From Bacillota bacterium (GTDB taxonomy: Bacteria; Bacillota; Clostridia; Christensenellales; Aristaeellaceae), in contig JAEXCG010000099.1 in NCBI GenBank assembly GCA_023402355.1, positions 1 through 17,824 on the forward strand: DNA of 17,824 bases, read 5' to 3'. Made by a program: the position numbers and the translations under genes. Below the pieces are notes generated by a model that saw only the letters and a program-made list of their open reading frames with translations, searched no databases and was not told the DNA's origin. Within the stretch, counting starts at the first letter, position 1. Each line of letters starts with the position of its first letter. Of this stretch, positions 11,513 through 17,824 are shown in pieces.

Positions 11513-12358
11513 ATGAAAAAGGGCAATATTTTTTGTATCTTGGTATTGATGCTTCTATCGCTCTTAGTAACGGCAGTGCCTGCCATGGCAGAGACGGGTA
11601 TCCCCGCTGGTGCGAAAGCGGTAACGATAAAGACCCAAGTAAACGTCCGCGATAAACCCAGCACTTCAGGCAAATCCCTTGGCAGACTGAACAAAGGGAC
11701 TTCAGTGAAGATTCTAAAGACAACGAACGCCACGAATGGCTGGTACAATGTCTATGTGTCCGGTGTAACCAGCAGCGGCTATATCCGCGAAGACTGCCTC
11801 GGTAGTTCTGGCGGAAGTTCCGGCGGTGGTGACAGCGGCGGTGGCTCGACGAACCTTCCGGAGAAAGTCGGGTCGAAACAGACGGGATATGTAGCTATTT
11901 CGAATGGATATCTCAAGGTTCGGGACGCGCCGGTAAGCGGCAAAGAAGTATGTAGGGCAGAAAAGGATCATACGATCTATTATTATACGACAACGAAATC
12001 CGGCTGGTATTATGTAGAGTATCCGGACAACGGCGTAATCTATAAGGGATACGCTTCGTCAGATTATATTAAGCCGGGCAGCGGGTCTAGTGATAAAAGG
12101 TTCAAATGCCCCCAATGTGGAGCGACGCCAGAAATCACGTACTCCAGCGAAATCTTTCCGAAACAGATAGAGTATAATCACGAGTATTCTGGCAGGCCTG
12201 ATATGGGGGTGCACACTTGTGACTCGGTAAAAACCGTCACGACTCGCTGTTATAAGTGTCCCAATTTTGATTCTGGGTCGCATCATACCCTTGAATGGGA
12301 GACTTCACAGGTAAAGAAAGTGTTTTTCTGTGGCGCAGTTGAGATAAAGGATAACTAA
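11513..12358 (+). CDS. secreted protein with two bacterial SH3 domains and a Cys-rich C-terminal domain
   Basis: The protein has 281 residues. A signal peptide covers residues 1-26 (KKGNIFCILVLMLLSLLVTAVPAMA, cut before ETG). The first bacterial SH3 domain (about 35-96) has TQVNVRDKPSTSGKSLGRLNKGTSVKIL...GWYNVYV..GYIRED. A Gly/Ser linker (98-113) joins it to a second SH3 domain (about 124-188), GYLKVRDAPVSGKEV...GWYYVEY..YKGYASSDYI. The C-terminal part (195-281) has C199-x2-C202, C236, C246-x2-C249 and C273, a zinc-ribbon-like or disulfide-rich layout that I do not recognise. SH3b domains usually bind the cell wall, so the protein is likely surface-retained. GGAGGA lies 9 bases before the ATG; an in-frame TTG at 11507 is less likely. 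AT-richer than the backbone. Confidence 0.8.
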   Translation: MKKGNIFCILVLMLLSLLVTAVPAMAETGIPAGAKAVTIKTQVNVRDKPSTSGKSLGRLNKGTSVKILKTTNATNGWYNVYVSGVTSSGYIREDCLGSSGGSSGGGDSGGGSTNLPEKVGSKQTGYVAISNGYLKVRDAPVSGKEVCRAEKDHTIYYYTTTKSGWYYVEYPDNGVIYKGYASSDYIKPGSGSSDKRFKCPQCGATPEITYSSEIFPKQIEYNHEYSGRPDMGVHTCDSVKTVTTRCYKCPNFDSGSHHTLEWETSQVKKVFFCGAVEIKDN

Positions 12359-12410
12359 TTGTGCACTGATGAAATAGAAACAATAAGAAGATCAGGGGCT
12401 TAATTGCAAT

Positions 12411-12454
12411 AAAAAAGAGCAACTGGAACACACAAAACCAGTTCTGGTTGCTCT
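12411..12454 (-). terminator. intrinsic terminator of the minus-strand secreted protein gene
   Basis: On the minus strand AGAGCAAC (12447-12454) pairs with GTTGCTCT (12416-12423) and is followed by TTTTTT. An inner CCAG/CTGG pairing can extend it. There is no T-run on the plus strand, so it serves the minus-strand gene. Confidence 0.75.
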
Positions 12455-12491
12455 CTACATAAAACATTCGGTCATTAATCGTATTTGTTTA

Positions 12492-13241
12492 CTAGTTCGT
12501 ATACGGATAAGCATCTCTTTCGCCGTAAGATGTATCGACGTATTTGGCGCAATATTCAAGGGTCATTGTATATACTGTCTGATTCGGTTCTCCTTTGAAC
12601 ATATTTAGTGCAACATTATTAAAGTTGATTGTCAGTCCCAGGTTTTCGTCGGAAGATGACATCCAGGAAAACGCCTGCTCAATATTAAATTCTCCATTTT
12701 GCTCTGGAAATAAGTAATGCGTAATATTGGGTACCTCACCGAAATGTACTAAAGACGCATCCGTAGGATCTCCATAATGATTGACGAGATTGGTATAGAG
12801 TGAACGATAACCGGCTTCCTCTTGATCCAGTGGTATCGAATCAAAATCTACTAGGACGTGATAAAGCAGGGAATCGCGAAAGGCAAAGTCCACAGAGGTT
12901 GGATCATAACCAATATTGAGAGCATGCATATTGAAACTAATTGCGCTGAAGGAGCCACTACCATCGTCCTCGCTTCTTAGATCAAAGCCGGTTCCGTTAC
13001 GCTCAAATAGGAGCGCTTCACATTCGTCCATTGATATGCCAAAGGGAATATCAAGAAAGAGATGAACGGTTTCTGCTTGCCTTGTTGTCGTGTCTACTTC
13101 GCTGACTTGCGTTATGCTGAGGTCGCCTGCTTGGACAAAAATTGAGCAAGTCAAAAGGAAAGAAAGAAAAAGGCAACATACGAGGAGATGGCGGTCCACA
13201 CTGGAAAAGCGCTGTCTCCGCGCCGTGCAATTGCAATCCAT
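12492..13241 (-). CDS. unknown secreted protein, 249 residues
   Basis: I do not recognise a family. A long basic N-terminus (MDCNCTARRQRFSSVDRH) leads into a hydrophobic core LLVCCLFLSFLLTCSIFVQA (about 19-38), a likely signal peptide ending before GD, or a membrane anchor; there is no clean lipobox. The mature part is acidic and aromatic. It contains FLDIPFGISMDECEALLFERNGTGFDLR, a pattern seen in small secreted clostridial proteins where a P-F/W-G-(x)-S/D stretch precedes an alpha/beta repeat, and YRSLYTNLVNHYGDP, which resembles a second such element (L...L...YG.P). It may bind calcium or a wall polymer, but that is a guess. A minus-strand promoter and GAGGGG ribosome site support the start. 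It converges with the SH3 protein gene. Confidence 0.7.
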   Translation of the reverse strand: MDCNCTARRQRFSSVDRHLLVCCLFLSFLLTCSIFVQAGDLSITQVSEVDTTTRQAETVHLFLDIPFGISMDECEALLFERNGTGFDLRSEDDGSGSFSAISFNMHALNIGYDPTSVDFAFRDSLLYHVLVDFDSIPLDQEEAGYRSLYTNLVNHYGDPTDASLVHFGEVPNITHYLFPEQNGEFNIEQAFSWMSSSDENLGLTINFNNVALNMFKGEPNQTVYTMTLEYCAKYVDTSYGERDAYPYTN

Positions 13242-13284
13242 AGAATCCCCTCACTCACTTTAGGCCCGGTCAGGCGTTTTCCTT

Positions 13285-13313
13285 ATTTTATCGGATTACT
13301 GGGGTAAAAGCAA
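13285..13313 (-). promoter_or_regulatory. promoter of the minus-strand secreted protein gene
   Basis: On the minus strand TTGCTT (13308-13313) and TAAAAT (13285-13290) are separated by 17 bases, 43 bases before the start codon. Confidence 0.65.
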
Positions 13314-13346
13314 GCCGTAACATATAGCTACATGTGGAATAGATAT

Positions 13347-13393
13347 AAAAACCGGGCTGAATCCGACGGAAAGCAGGAGTCAGCCCGGCTCAT
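13347..13393 (-). terminator. orphan intrinsic terminator
   Basis: On the minus strand AGCCGGGCTGA (13382-13392) leads into a loop, TCAGCCCGG closes the 9-base stem, and TTTTTAT follows. The only minus-strand gene to its right, the CDF exporter, has its own hairpin. So this probably belonged to the lost gene whose tail lies at 13447-13515. Confidence 0.65.
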
Positions 13394-13446
13394 TATGGGT
13401 GTGAACGCCAAGTGCGTCTGTCTGTTGGTTTACTTACAATACGGTT

Positions 13447-13515
13447 TTAATCGGCGCCATAGCCATTGCTCCACTCTTCATCATGCGCGAAGCCGATGTT
13501 TTCGGGAATAACCCT
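13447..13515 (-). pseudogene. possible C-terminal tail of a lost gene
   Basis: On the minus strand an open stretch after an in-frame TAG reads TPPERVIPENIGFAHDEEWSNGYGAD and stops at 13447-13449. It has no start codon. A well-formed terminator follows about 55 bases later with nothing else to terminate, which is why I read this as the end of a deleted gene. The protein is too short to name, and chance cannot be excluded. Confidence 0.25.
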
Positions 13516-13578
13516 TTCTGGGGGCGTCTATGCTGCGTGCTTGTGCTCAATCGAAAAAAGAAGAGATACAGGGATTAA

Positions 13579-13620
13579 GCCAAACCGGCCTGCGCAGTGT
13601 GAATACTGCACAGGCCGGTT
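13579..13620 (-). terminator. hairpin terminator after the CDF exporter gene
   Basis: AAACCGGCCTG and CAGGCCGGTTT form a perfect 11-base stem, and further internal pairing (GCAGT/ACTGC) extends it with a mismatch. On the minus strand it lies directly after the CDF stop codon. The trailing T-run is short (GGTTTGGCTT), but the stem is very stable. Confidence 0.7.
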
Positions 13621-13629
13621 TGGGGGGCT

Positions 13630-14799
13630 TTACAGATACCCGTGCTCCACCTGAATGACCGCGAAGTAGTGCTCGCCCAGCATGCGGATGCCCTCGTGCA
13701 CGGAGTGCGAGACCTGCGCGTCGGTCATGCGGAAGCGGTGCGGCACGCACACGTCGAAGATGAGGTTCGTGTGCGTGGGGCTGACGACCATGCGGAAGTC
13801 GTGGATGGAGAGCGCCGGGTCGATGGCCCGGACGACCTCGCGCACGCGCTCGCGCATGGCGTTGGTGGCCGCGTCGTCCACCTCGATGGGGTCCATGTGG
13901 ATGGTCGCCTCGCAGTGGAACTTGCCCCGCAGCTCCATTTCGATCCGGTCGATCGCGTCGTGGATGACGAGGATGTCCTCGTCCGAGCGCACCTCCGCGT
14001 GCAGGGAAACCATGCGCTGGCCGGGGCCGTAGTCGTGCACGATCAGGTCGTGGATGCCCACCACCTCCTCGTGGGCGAGCACCGTCTGCTGAATTTGCGT
14101 GACGAAGTCCGGGTCGGGCGACTGCCCCAGCAGGGGCGAAAGGCTGTCGCGCGCGGTGGAGTAGCCGGTGTAGAGGATGAAGGCGGCGACCAGCAGGCCG
14201 ACGTACCCGTCGATGTGCAGGCCCAGCAGCGAGGAGGCGCCCACGCCCAGCAGCACGGCGGAGGTGGCCACGGCGTCCGTCAGGCTGTCCTTGGCCGTGG
14301 CGGCCATGGCGGTGGAGCCGATGCGCCGCGAGAGGCTGCGGTTGAAGAAGCACATCCACAGCTTGACCGCGATGGCGCACACGAGGATGGCGAGCGAGAG
14401 CGCGTCCATGGTGGTCGCGGCGGGGTGCAGCACCTTTTCAAACGAGCTCTTGAGCAGCTCCAGCCCGACGACGAAGATCGCCGCGGAGACGATCAGGCCG
14501 CAGAGGTACTCGATGCGCCCGTGGCCGAAGGGGTGCTCGTCGTCCGCCGGGCGCTCGGCCATGCGAAAGCCCACCAGCGTCACCACGGAGCTGGCCGCGT
14601 CGGAGAGGTTGTTGAACGCGTCCGCCGTGATGGCGATGGACGCGGTGATGACGCCCGCGAGGAACTTGAACGCGAACAGGCACAGGTTGAGGCAGATGCC
14701 CACGAGGCCCGAGAGCGTGCCGTAGCGCGCGCGCACCTTCGGGTCCTGGACAGCGCCGCAGTCGGGCACGAAGCGGCGCACGAGGAAATCGACGATCAT
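13630..14799 (-). CDS. cation diffusion facilitator (CDF) metal exporter, possibly Mn-type
   Basis: The protein has 389 residues: about six membrane segments (residues about 28-215), then a cytoplasmic dimerisation domain (about 235-310) and a C-terminal extension. It exports divalent metal in exchange for protons. Hallmarks are ITADAFNNLSDAASS in segment 2, EHPFGHGRIEYL in the following loop, and AKDSLTDAVATSAVL in segment 5. The metal site would be N63-x3-D67 plus D171-x3-D175 rather than the His-x3-Asp of zinc exporters, a pattern associated with manganese-type members. I chose ATG 14799, with GGGG 8 bases upstream, because the promoter at 14847-14875 would start transcription downstream of the longer frame's ATG at 14856. 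The extra C-terminal stretch (HTNLIFDVCVPHRFRMTDAQVSHSVHEGIRML) resembles a second ferredoxin-like half. Confidence 0.9.
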   Translation of the reverse strand: MIVDFLVRRFVPDCGAVQDPKVRARYGTLSGLVGICLNLCLFAFKFLAGVITASIAITADAFNNLSDAASSVVTLVGFRMAERPADDEHPFGHGRIEYLCGLIVSAAIFVVGLELLKSSFEKVLHPAATTMDALSLAILVCAIAVKLWMCFFNRSLSRRIGSTAMAATAKDSLTDAVATSAVLLGVGASSLLGLHIDGYVGLLVAAFILYTGYSTARDSLSPLLGQSPDPDFVTQIQQTVLAHEEVVGIHDLIVHDYGPGQRMVSLHAEVRSDEDILVIHDAIDRIEMELRGKFHCEATIHMDPIEVDDAATNAMRERVREVVRAIDPALSIHDFRMVVSPTHTNLIFDVCVPHRFRMTDAQVSHSVHEGIRMLGEHYFAVIQVEHGYL

Positions 14800-14846
14800 G
14801 GTTTCAACCCCATTTTTGCGCGGCGGCGCCGCGGTTGTTTCAGGTA

Positions 14847-14875
14847 AGCGTACCATACGAGGCCGGGCAAGTCAA
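14847..14875 (-). promoter_or_regulatory. promoter of the CDF exporter gene
   Basis: On the minus strand TTGACT (14870-14875) and TACGCT (14847-14852) have a 17-base spacer. Transcription would start near 14840, which supports translation from 14799. Confidence 0.6.
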
Positions 14876-14901
14876 CGCAAAAGCGCCAAAAAGCCGCGCG
14901 C

Positions 14902-15747
14902 TCATTCGTACTTTATGCGCCCGCCGGGAAAGCTGCCTCCCTCGCGGCGGAGCCTGCCGGGCGGGGGGAAGCCCGCCGCGCGCAGCGCGTCCGACAGGTG
15001 CACGGCGCTGGAAAAACCGGAGGCCTCCGCCACCTCCGCGATGGAGAGGGACGTCTCCCCCAGCAGGCGGCGCGCCTGCGAGAGCCGCTTTTCGAGCAGC
15101 ACCTGCTGGGGCGAGCGGCCGCAGACCTGCTTGAACACGCGAAAGAGCTGCGAGCGGCTCAGGCCCATGGCCTGGGCGATCTCCTGCACGCGCAAAGGCT
15201 GGCCCATGCCCGACTCCATCATCCACACGGCCTTGCGGTAGTATTGCTCGCACAGGGAGCCGCTGGGCAGCGCGGCCTGCGCCCCCTGGCCCAGCAGCGC
15301 GAGCAGCCGGTACAGCCCGCCCACCGCCGCAAGCTCGCCCATGCGCAGGCCGACCGCATCCTCGTAGAGCGCGTAGAGGATGGAGAGCGCCGCCGGCAGC
15401 CGCTCGTCCAGGCGCAGCACGGGATGGGCGCGCGAGAGCCCCAGCGACTCGAGCAGCGCGTCCGCGCCCTCACCCGAAAAGCCCACCCAGGCGTAGCGCC
15501 AGGGGTCGTCCGCGTCCGCGGCGTAGACCGTGACCTCGCCGGGGAAGATCAGGAAGCCCTCGCCGGGGCCGAGCGTGAAGCGGCCCGCGCCGCTCATAAA
15601 CTCGCCGCGCCCGCCGGAGACGACGTGCAGCAGGAAGTATTCGCGTACCGCCGGGCCGAAGCGGTGGCCGGGGGCGCAGTCCTCGCGGCCGCAGGCGCGC
15701 ACCTTGAGCCGCAGGGCGGGCGGGCCGCCGGGCGTGTCGTAAAACAT
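14902..15747 (-). CDS. AraC-family regulator, divergent from the alpha-galactosidase gene
   Basis: The protein has 281 residues. The N-terminal half is an AraC-type ligand-binding cupin: REYFLLHVVSGGRGEFMSGAGRFTLGPGEGFLIFPGEVTVYAADADDPWRYAWVGFSG (about 35-95), a pattern typical of regulators of galactoside and other sugar genes such as MsmR and RafR. The C-terminal 100 residues form the DNA-binding domain: LRVQEIAQAMGLSRSQLFRVFKQVCGRSPQQVLLEKRLSQARRLL, then SIAEVAEASGFSSAVHLSDALRAAGFPPPGRLR. AAGAAGGGG before the ATG sets the start. It probably activates the adjacent GH4 gene in response to an alpha-galactoside. GC-rich like the backbone. Confidence 0.93.
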   Translation of the reverse strand: MFYDTPGGPPALRLKVRACGREDCAPGHRFGPAVREYFLLHVVSGGRGEFMSGAGRFTLGPGEGFLIFPGEVTVYAADADDPWRYAWVGFSGEGADALLESLGLSRAHPVLRLDERLPAALSILYALYEDAVGLRMGELAAVGGLYRLLALLGQGAQAALPSGSLCEQYYRKAVWMMESGMGQPLRVQEIAQAMGLSRSQLFRVFKQVCGRSPQQVLLEKRLSQARRLLGETSLSIAEVAEASGFSSAVHLSDALRAAGFPPPGRLRREGGSFPGGRIKYE

Positions 15748-15772
15748 GAATTCCCCTTCTTTCGAGGATGCA

Positions 15773-15790
15773 ACATTTCATGAATAATGT
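15773..15790. promoter_or_regulatory. possible AraC-type operator upstream of the galactosidase promoter
   Basis: ACATT (15773-15777) and AATGT (15786-15790) form an inverted repeat, and TTCATGAA (15777-15784) is a second dyad inside it. The site ends 14 bases before the -35 box, a usual position for an activator, and also covers the regulator's own -10 box. Confidence 0.4.
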
Positions 15791-15814
15791 ACAACCAATC
15801 CGCCTTGAAATCAA
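15786..15814 (-). promoter_or_regulatory. promoter of the AraC regulator, overlapping the galactosidase promoter
   Basis: On the minus strand TTGATT (15809-15814) and TACATT (15786-15791) are separated by 17 bases. Its -35 box shares bases with the -35 box of the divergent promoter. Confidence 0.55.
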
Positions 15815-15833
15815 GCCTTTGTTTTTCTATAAT
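15805..15833 (+). promoter_or_regulatory. promoter of the alpha-galactosidase gene
   Basis: TTGAAA (15805-15810) and TATAAT (15828-15833) are separated by 17 bases, with a perfect -10 box. Confidence 0.85.
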
Positions 15834-15869
15834 GCAGGTAACGACAAGGCTTTGAGGAGGAATCGTCAA

Positions 15870-17177
15870 ATGGTCAAAATTGCGTTTATGGGCGCGGGCT
15901 CCACGGTGTTCGCCAAGAACGTGCTGGGCGACTGCATGCTGACCCCCGCGCTTGCGGACAGCGAGATCGCGCTCTACGACATCGACGGCAAGCGGCTGGA
16001 GGAATCGGCGCTGATGCTATCCGCGATCAACAACAACGTGGGCAACAAGGCGACGGTCAAGACCTATCTGGGCGTGGAAAACCGCAAGGAAGCGCTGCGC
16101 GGCGCGGACTTCGTGGTCAACGCCATTCAGGTGGGCCTCTACGAGCCGTGCACGGTCACGGACTTCGAGGTGCCCAAGAAGTACGGCCTGCGCCAGACGA
16201 TCGCGGACACGCTGGGCATCGGCGGCATCTTCCGCGCGCTGCGCACGATTCCCGTGATGCTCGACTTCGCCCGCGACATGGAAGAGGTCTGCCCGGACGC
16301 CTGGCTGCTCAACTACACCAACCCCATGGCCATGCTGACCGGCGCGATGCTGCGCATGACGCCGATTAAGACCGTGGGATTGTGCCACAGCGTGCAGTCC
16401 TGCGCGAAGAACCTGCTGGAGGGGCTGGGTATGCCCTACGACGAGCAGGTGCAGTGGAAGATCGCGGGCATCAACCACCAGGCCTGGCTGCTGGAGCTCA
16501 CGAAGGACGGCAAGGACCTCTACCCCGAGGTCAAGCGCCGCGCCGGCGAGCGCACCGAGAAGCATGGCGACATGGTGCGCTACGAGATCATGAAGCGCTT
16601 CGGCTACTACGTGACCGAGTCCTCCGAGCACAACGCGGAGTACATGCCCTTCTTCATCAAGGACAAGTACCCGGAGCTGATCGAGCGCTTCAACATTCCG
16701 CTGGACGAGTACCCCCGCCGCTGCGTGAAGCAGATCGCCGACTGGGAGAAGCGCCGCGTGGAGCTGACGCAGGACCCGCACCTGTCGCACGAGCGCACGA
16801 AGGAATACGCCAGCTACATCATGGAGGCCATGGTGACGAACAGGCCCTACAAGATCGGCGGCAACGTGCTCAACACCGGGCTCATCACCAACCTGCCGCA
16901 AAGCGCGGTGGTCGAGGTGCCCTGCATGGTGGACGCCACCGGCATCGCGCCCACGGTCATCGGCGACCTGCCCGAGCAGTGCGCGGCCATGAACCGCACC
17001 AACATCAACGTGCAGCTTCTCACCATCGAGGCGGCGCGCACGCTCAAGAAGGAGTACATCTATCAGGCGGCGATGATGGACCCGCACTGCCAGAGCGAGC
17101 TTTCCATCGACGACATCGTCTCTTTGTGCGACGACCTGATCGCCGCGCACGAGGGCTGGCTGCCGGCGTACCACTGA
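15870..17177 (+). CDS. melA: family 4 alpha-galactosidase (MelA type)
   Basis: This 435-residue cytoplasmic enzyme has the layout of NAD- and metal-dependent GH4 hydrolases, which cleave by oxidation and elimination rather than by ordinary acid-base catalysis. The NAD site is FMGAGSTVFAKNVLGD (6-21), with DIDGKRLE (37-44) after it. NYTNPMAML has N151, GLCHSVQ has C172 and H173, and GINHQAW has N202 and H203; C172 and H203 are the expected metal ligands. GLCHSVQ is the form seen in alpha-galactosidases. Length agrees with MelA (about 450). GGAGGAA before the ATG and a consensus promoter set the start; the longer frame from 15768 begins upstream of the promoter. It likely releases galactose from imported melibiose or raffinose-type sugars. 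An alpha-galacturonidase-like role is the main alternative. Confidence 0.88.
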   Translation: MVKIAFMGAGSTVFAKNVLGDCMLTPALADSEIALYDIDGKRLEESALMLSAINNNVGNKATVKTYLGVENRKEALRGADFVVNAIQVGLYEPCTVTDFEVPKKYGLRQTIADTLGIGGIFRALRTIPVMLDFARDMEEVCPDAWLLNYTNPMAMLTGAMLRMTPIKTVGLCHSVQSCAKNLLEGLGMPYDEQVQWKIAGINHQAWLLELTKDGKDLYPEVKRRAGERTEKHGDMVRYEIMKRFGYYVTESSEHNAEYMPFFIKDKYPELIERFNIPLDEYPRRCVKQIADWEKRRVELTQDPHLSHERTKEYASYIMEAMVTNRPYKIGGNVLNTGLITNLPQSAVVEVPCMVDATGIAPTVIGDLPEQCAAMNRTNINVQLLTIEAARTLKKEYIYQAAMMDPHCQSELSIDDIVSLCDDLIAAHEGWLPAYH

Positions 17178-17205
17178 TTTCACTGAGCAGAATATTCGGA
17201 CAGGG

Positions 17206-17233
17206 CCCGTGCGGATCGCCGCGCGGGCCTTGC
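17206..17233 (+). terminator. weak terminator-like hairpin after the galactosidase gene
   Basis: GGCCCG and CGGGCC flank a GC-rich loop at about 17206-17233, downstream of the galactosidase stop codon. The following sequence is not T-rich, so termination would be inefficient or need Rho. It lies between converging genes. Confidence 0.3.
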
Positions 17234-17287
17234 CTCGATTTCGGACGCATGGGGCGAAAGCCAACCCGCCCGGCTTGCGGGAACGCA

Positions 17288-17824
17288 TCAAAGCCCTTCG
17301 GCGCGGCCCTGCGGAACGCGCCGCGCCCCTCGCGCGCAGTACGCGAGCAGCAGGCACAGGGAGAGCGCCTGCACCGCCAGGCACAGCAGCACCATGCAGC
17401 GGACGCCCAGGCGCTCCACGACGACCCCGGAGAGCGCGGTGGAGCACATGCCCGCGAGGCTTTGATAGGTGGCGTCGCCCAGGCCCTGCGCGGTGGCCTG
17501 CAGGTTCGAAGGGGCCAGCTCCAGCATCATCTGGCGCATGGCGGGCAGGTACAGGGCGCTGCCCAGGCCGTTGAGCAGGTAGCAGCAGGTGAGCTGCGCG
17601 GGCGTCCGGGCGGCGGCGATGCACAAAAGCGTCAGCACGAAGAGGGCGCTCGCGGCGCACAGGCGGCGCGGCGCGCTGACGCGAAAGAGGCGGCGGCTGA
17701 GCATCAGCACCGGCGACTGGGCGATGGAGTTGGCGAACATCACGTAGCTCTGGTGGACGACCGTGCCCCCGACGCCCGCGACCAGCAGGGCCGTGAGCTG
17801 AATCTGCGGGGCGTTGGCCACGCC
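17288..17824 (-). CDS. MFS transporter, C-terminal part
   Basis: The gene enters from the right edge and ends at a stop in 17288-17290, leaving about 178 residues, roughly the last five or six membrane segments of a major facilitator. Visible features are QIQLTALLVAGVGGTVVHQSYVMFANSIAQSPVLMLSRRLFRVSAPRRLCAASALFVLTLLCIAA, and LLNGLGSALYLPAMRQMMLELAPSNLQATAQGLGDATYQSLAGMCSTALSGVVVERLG, matching the sugar/nucleoside-type MFS group (LacY/PucC-like, with the L.P...Q.T.Q.L pattern). The true start lies outside the window, since the frame remains open to base 17824. It converges on the galactosidase gene; sugar uptake is plausible but not shown. Confidence 0.82.
   Translation of the reverse strand, partial: GVANAPQIQLTALLVAGVGGTVVHQSYVMFANSIAQSPVLMLSRRLFRVSAPRRLCAASALFVLTLLCIAAARTPAQLTCCYLLNGLGSALYLPAMRQMMLELAPSNLQATAQGLGDATYQSLAGMCSTALSGVVVERLGVRCMVLLCLAVQALSLCLLLAYCARGARRVPQGRAEGL

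Larger units (their letters stand above)
13242..13629. other. 388-base non-coding region between the secreted protein and CDF genes
   Basis: It holds the promoter of the secreted protein gene (13285-13313), a minus-strand terminator (13351-13393), a possible gene tail (13447-13515) and the hairpin after the CDF gene (13579-13620). I see no intact gene. Confidence 0.6.

Noticed and set aside
13642..14847. 401-residue open frame on the plus strand
   Set aside because: Shadow of the CDF exporter; composition is dominated by His, Arg, Val and Gly, and there is no ribosome site.
16017..17660. 547-residue open frame on the minus strand
   Set aside because: Antisense shadow of the GH4 gene that also overlaps the MFS gene; the forward genes have clear catalytic motifs.

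Overview
The window looks like a chromosomal segment of a GC-rich member of the Firmicutes, most likely a gut-type clostridium. This rests on strong GGAGG ribosome binding sites, sigma-A promoters with 17-base spacers, a DUF2089/SHOCT gene pair, ABC sugar-import genes without their own ATPase, a GH4 galactosidase and an Rrf2-thioredoxin block. I cannot place the genus. Most of the backbone is visibly GC-rich. Two stretches, about 2.28-8.24 kb and about 10.92-13.45 kb, are clearly AT-richer and carry transposase relics, so they look acquired.

Layout. (1) 3-997: the end of a GH172 (DUF2961) glycoside hydrolase, then a FucU/RbsD-type sugar mutarotase, closed by a terminator. (2) 1133-2272: a compact operon with a strong promoter, encoding a DUF2089 zinc-ribbon/HTH protein, a SHOCT-like protein and an unknown 87-residue protein. 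(3) 2281-7813: an AT-richer catabolic cassette with an AraC-type regulator, divergent from an ABC importer (binding protein and two permeases) and a mandelate-racemase-type enolase-superfamily enzyme. Its right flank holds a roughly 275-base, internally deleted insertion sequence with both inverted ends and a broken orfA. (4) 8313-10340: an Rrf2 regulator, thioredoxin and thioredoxin reductase. Between regulator and thioredoxin lies a palindrome-rich block flanked by an exact 20-base repeat whose copies start exactly 200 bases apart. (5) 10365-10920: a phasin-like protein with an acidic tail, with its own promoter and terminator. (6) 10920-13450: an accessory patch with a frameshifted transposase orfA relic, a secreted double-SH3 protein with a Cys-rich tail, an unknown secreted protein on the other strand, and possibly the tail of a vanished gene. 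(7) 13577-17824: a CDF metal exporter, an AraC regulator divergent from a GH4 alpha-galactosidase with interlocked promoters, and part of an MFS transporter.

How it fits together. Three sugar-use units (GH172/mutarotase, ABC/enolase-superfamily, GH4/AraC) suggest a plant- or host-glycan feeder. The Rrf2-Trx-TrxR block is a redox unit. No single well-known defence, CRISPR or biosynthetic system is present. The least explained items are the DUF2089/SHOCT/87-residue operon, the palindromic element in front of trxA, the deleted insertion sequence, and the secreted pair in the AT-rich patch.
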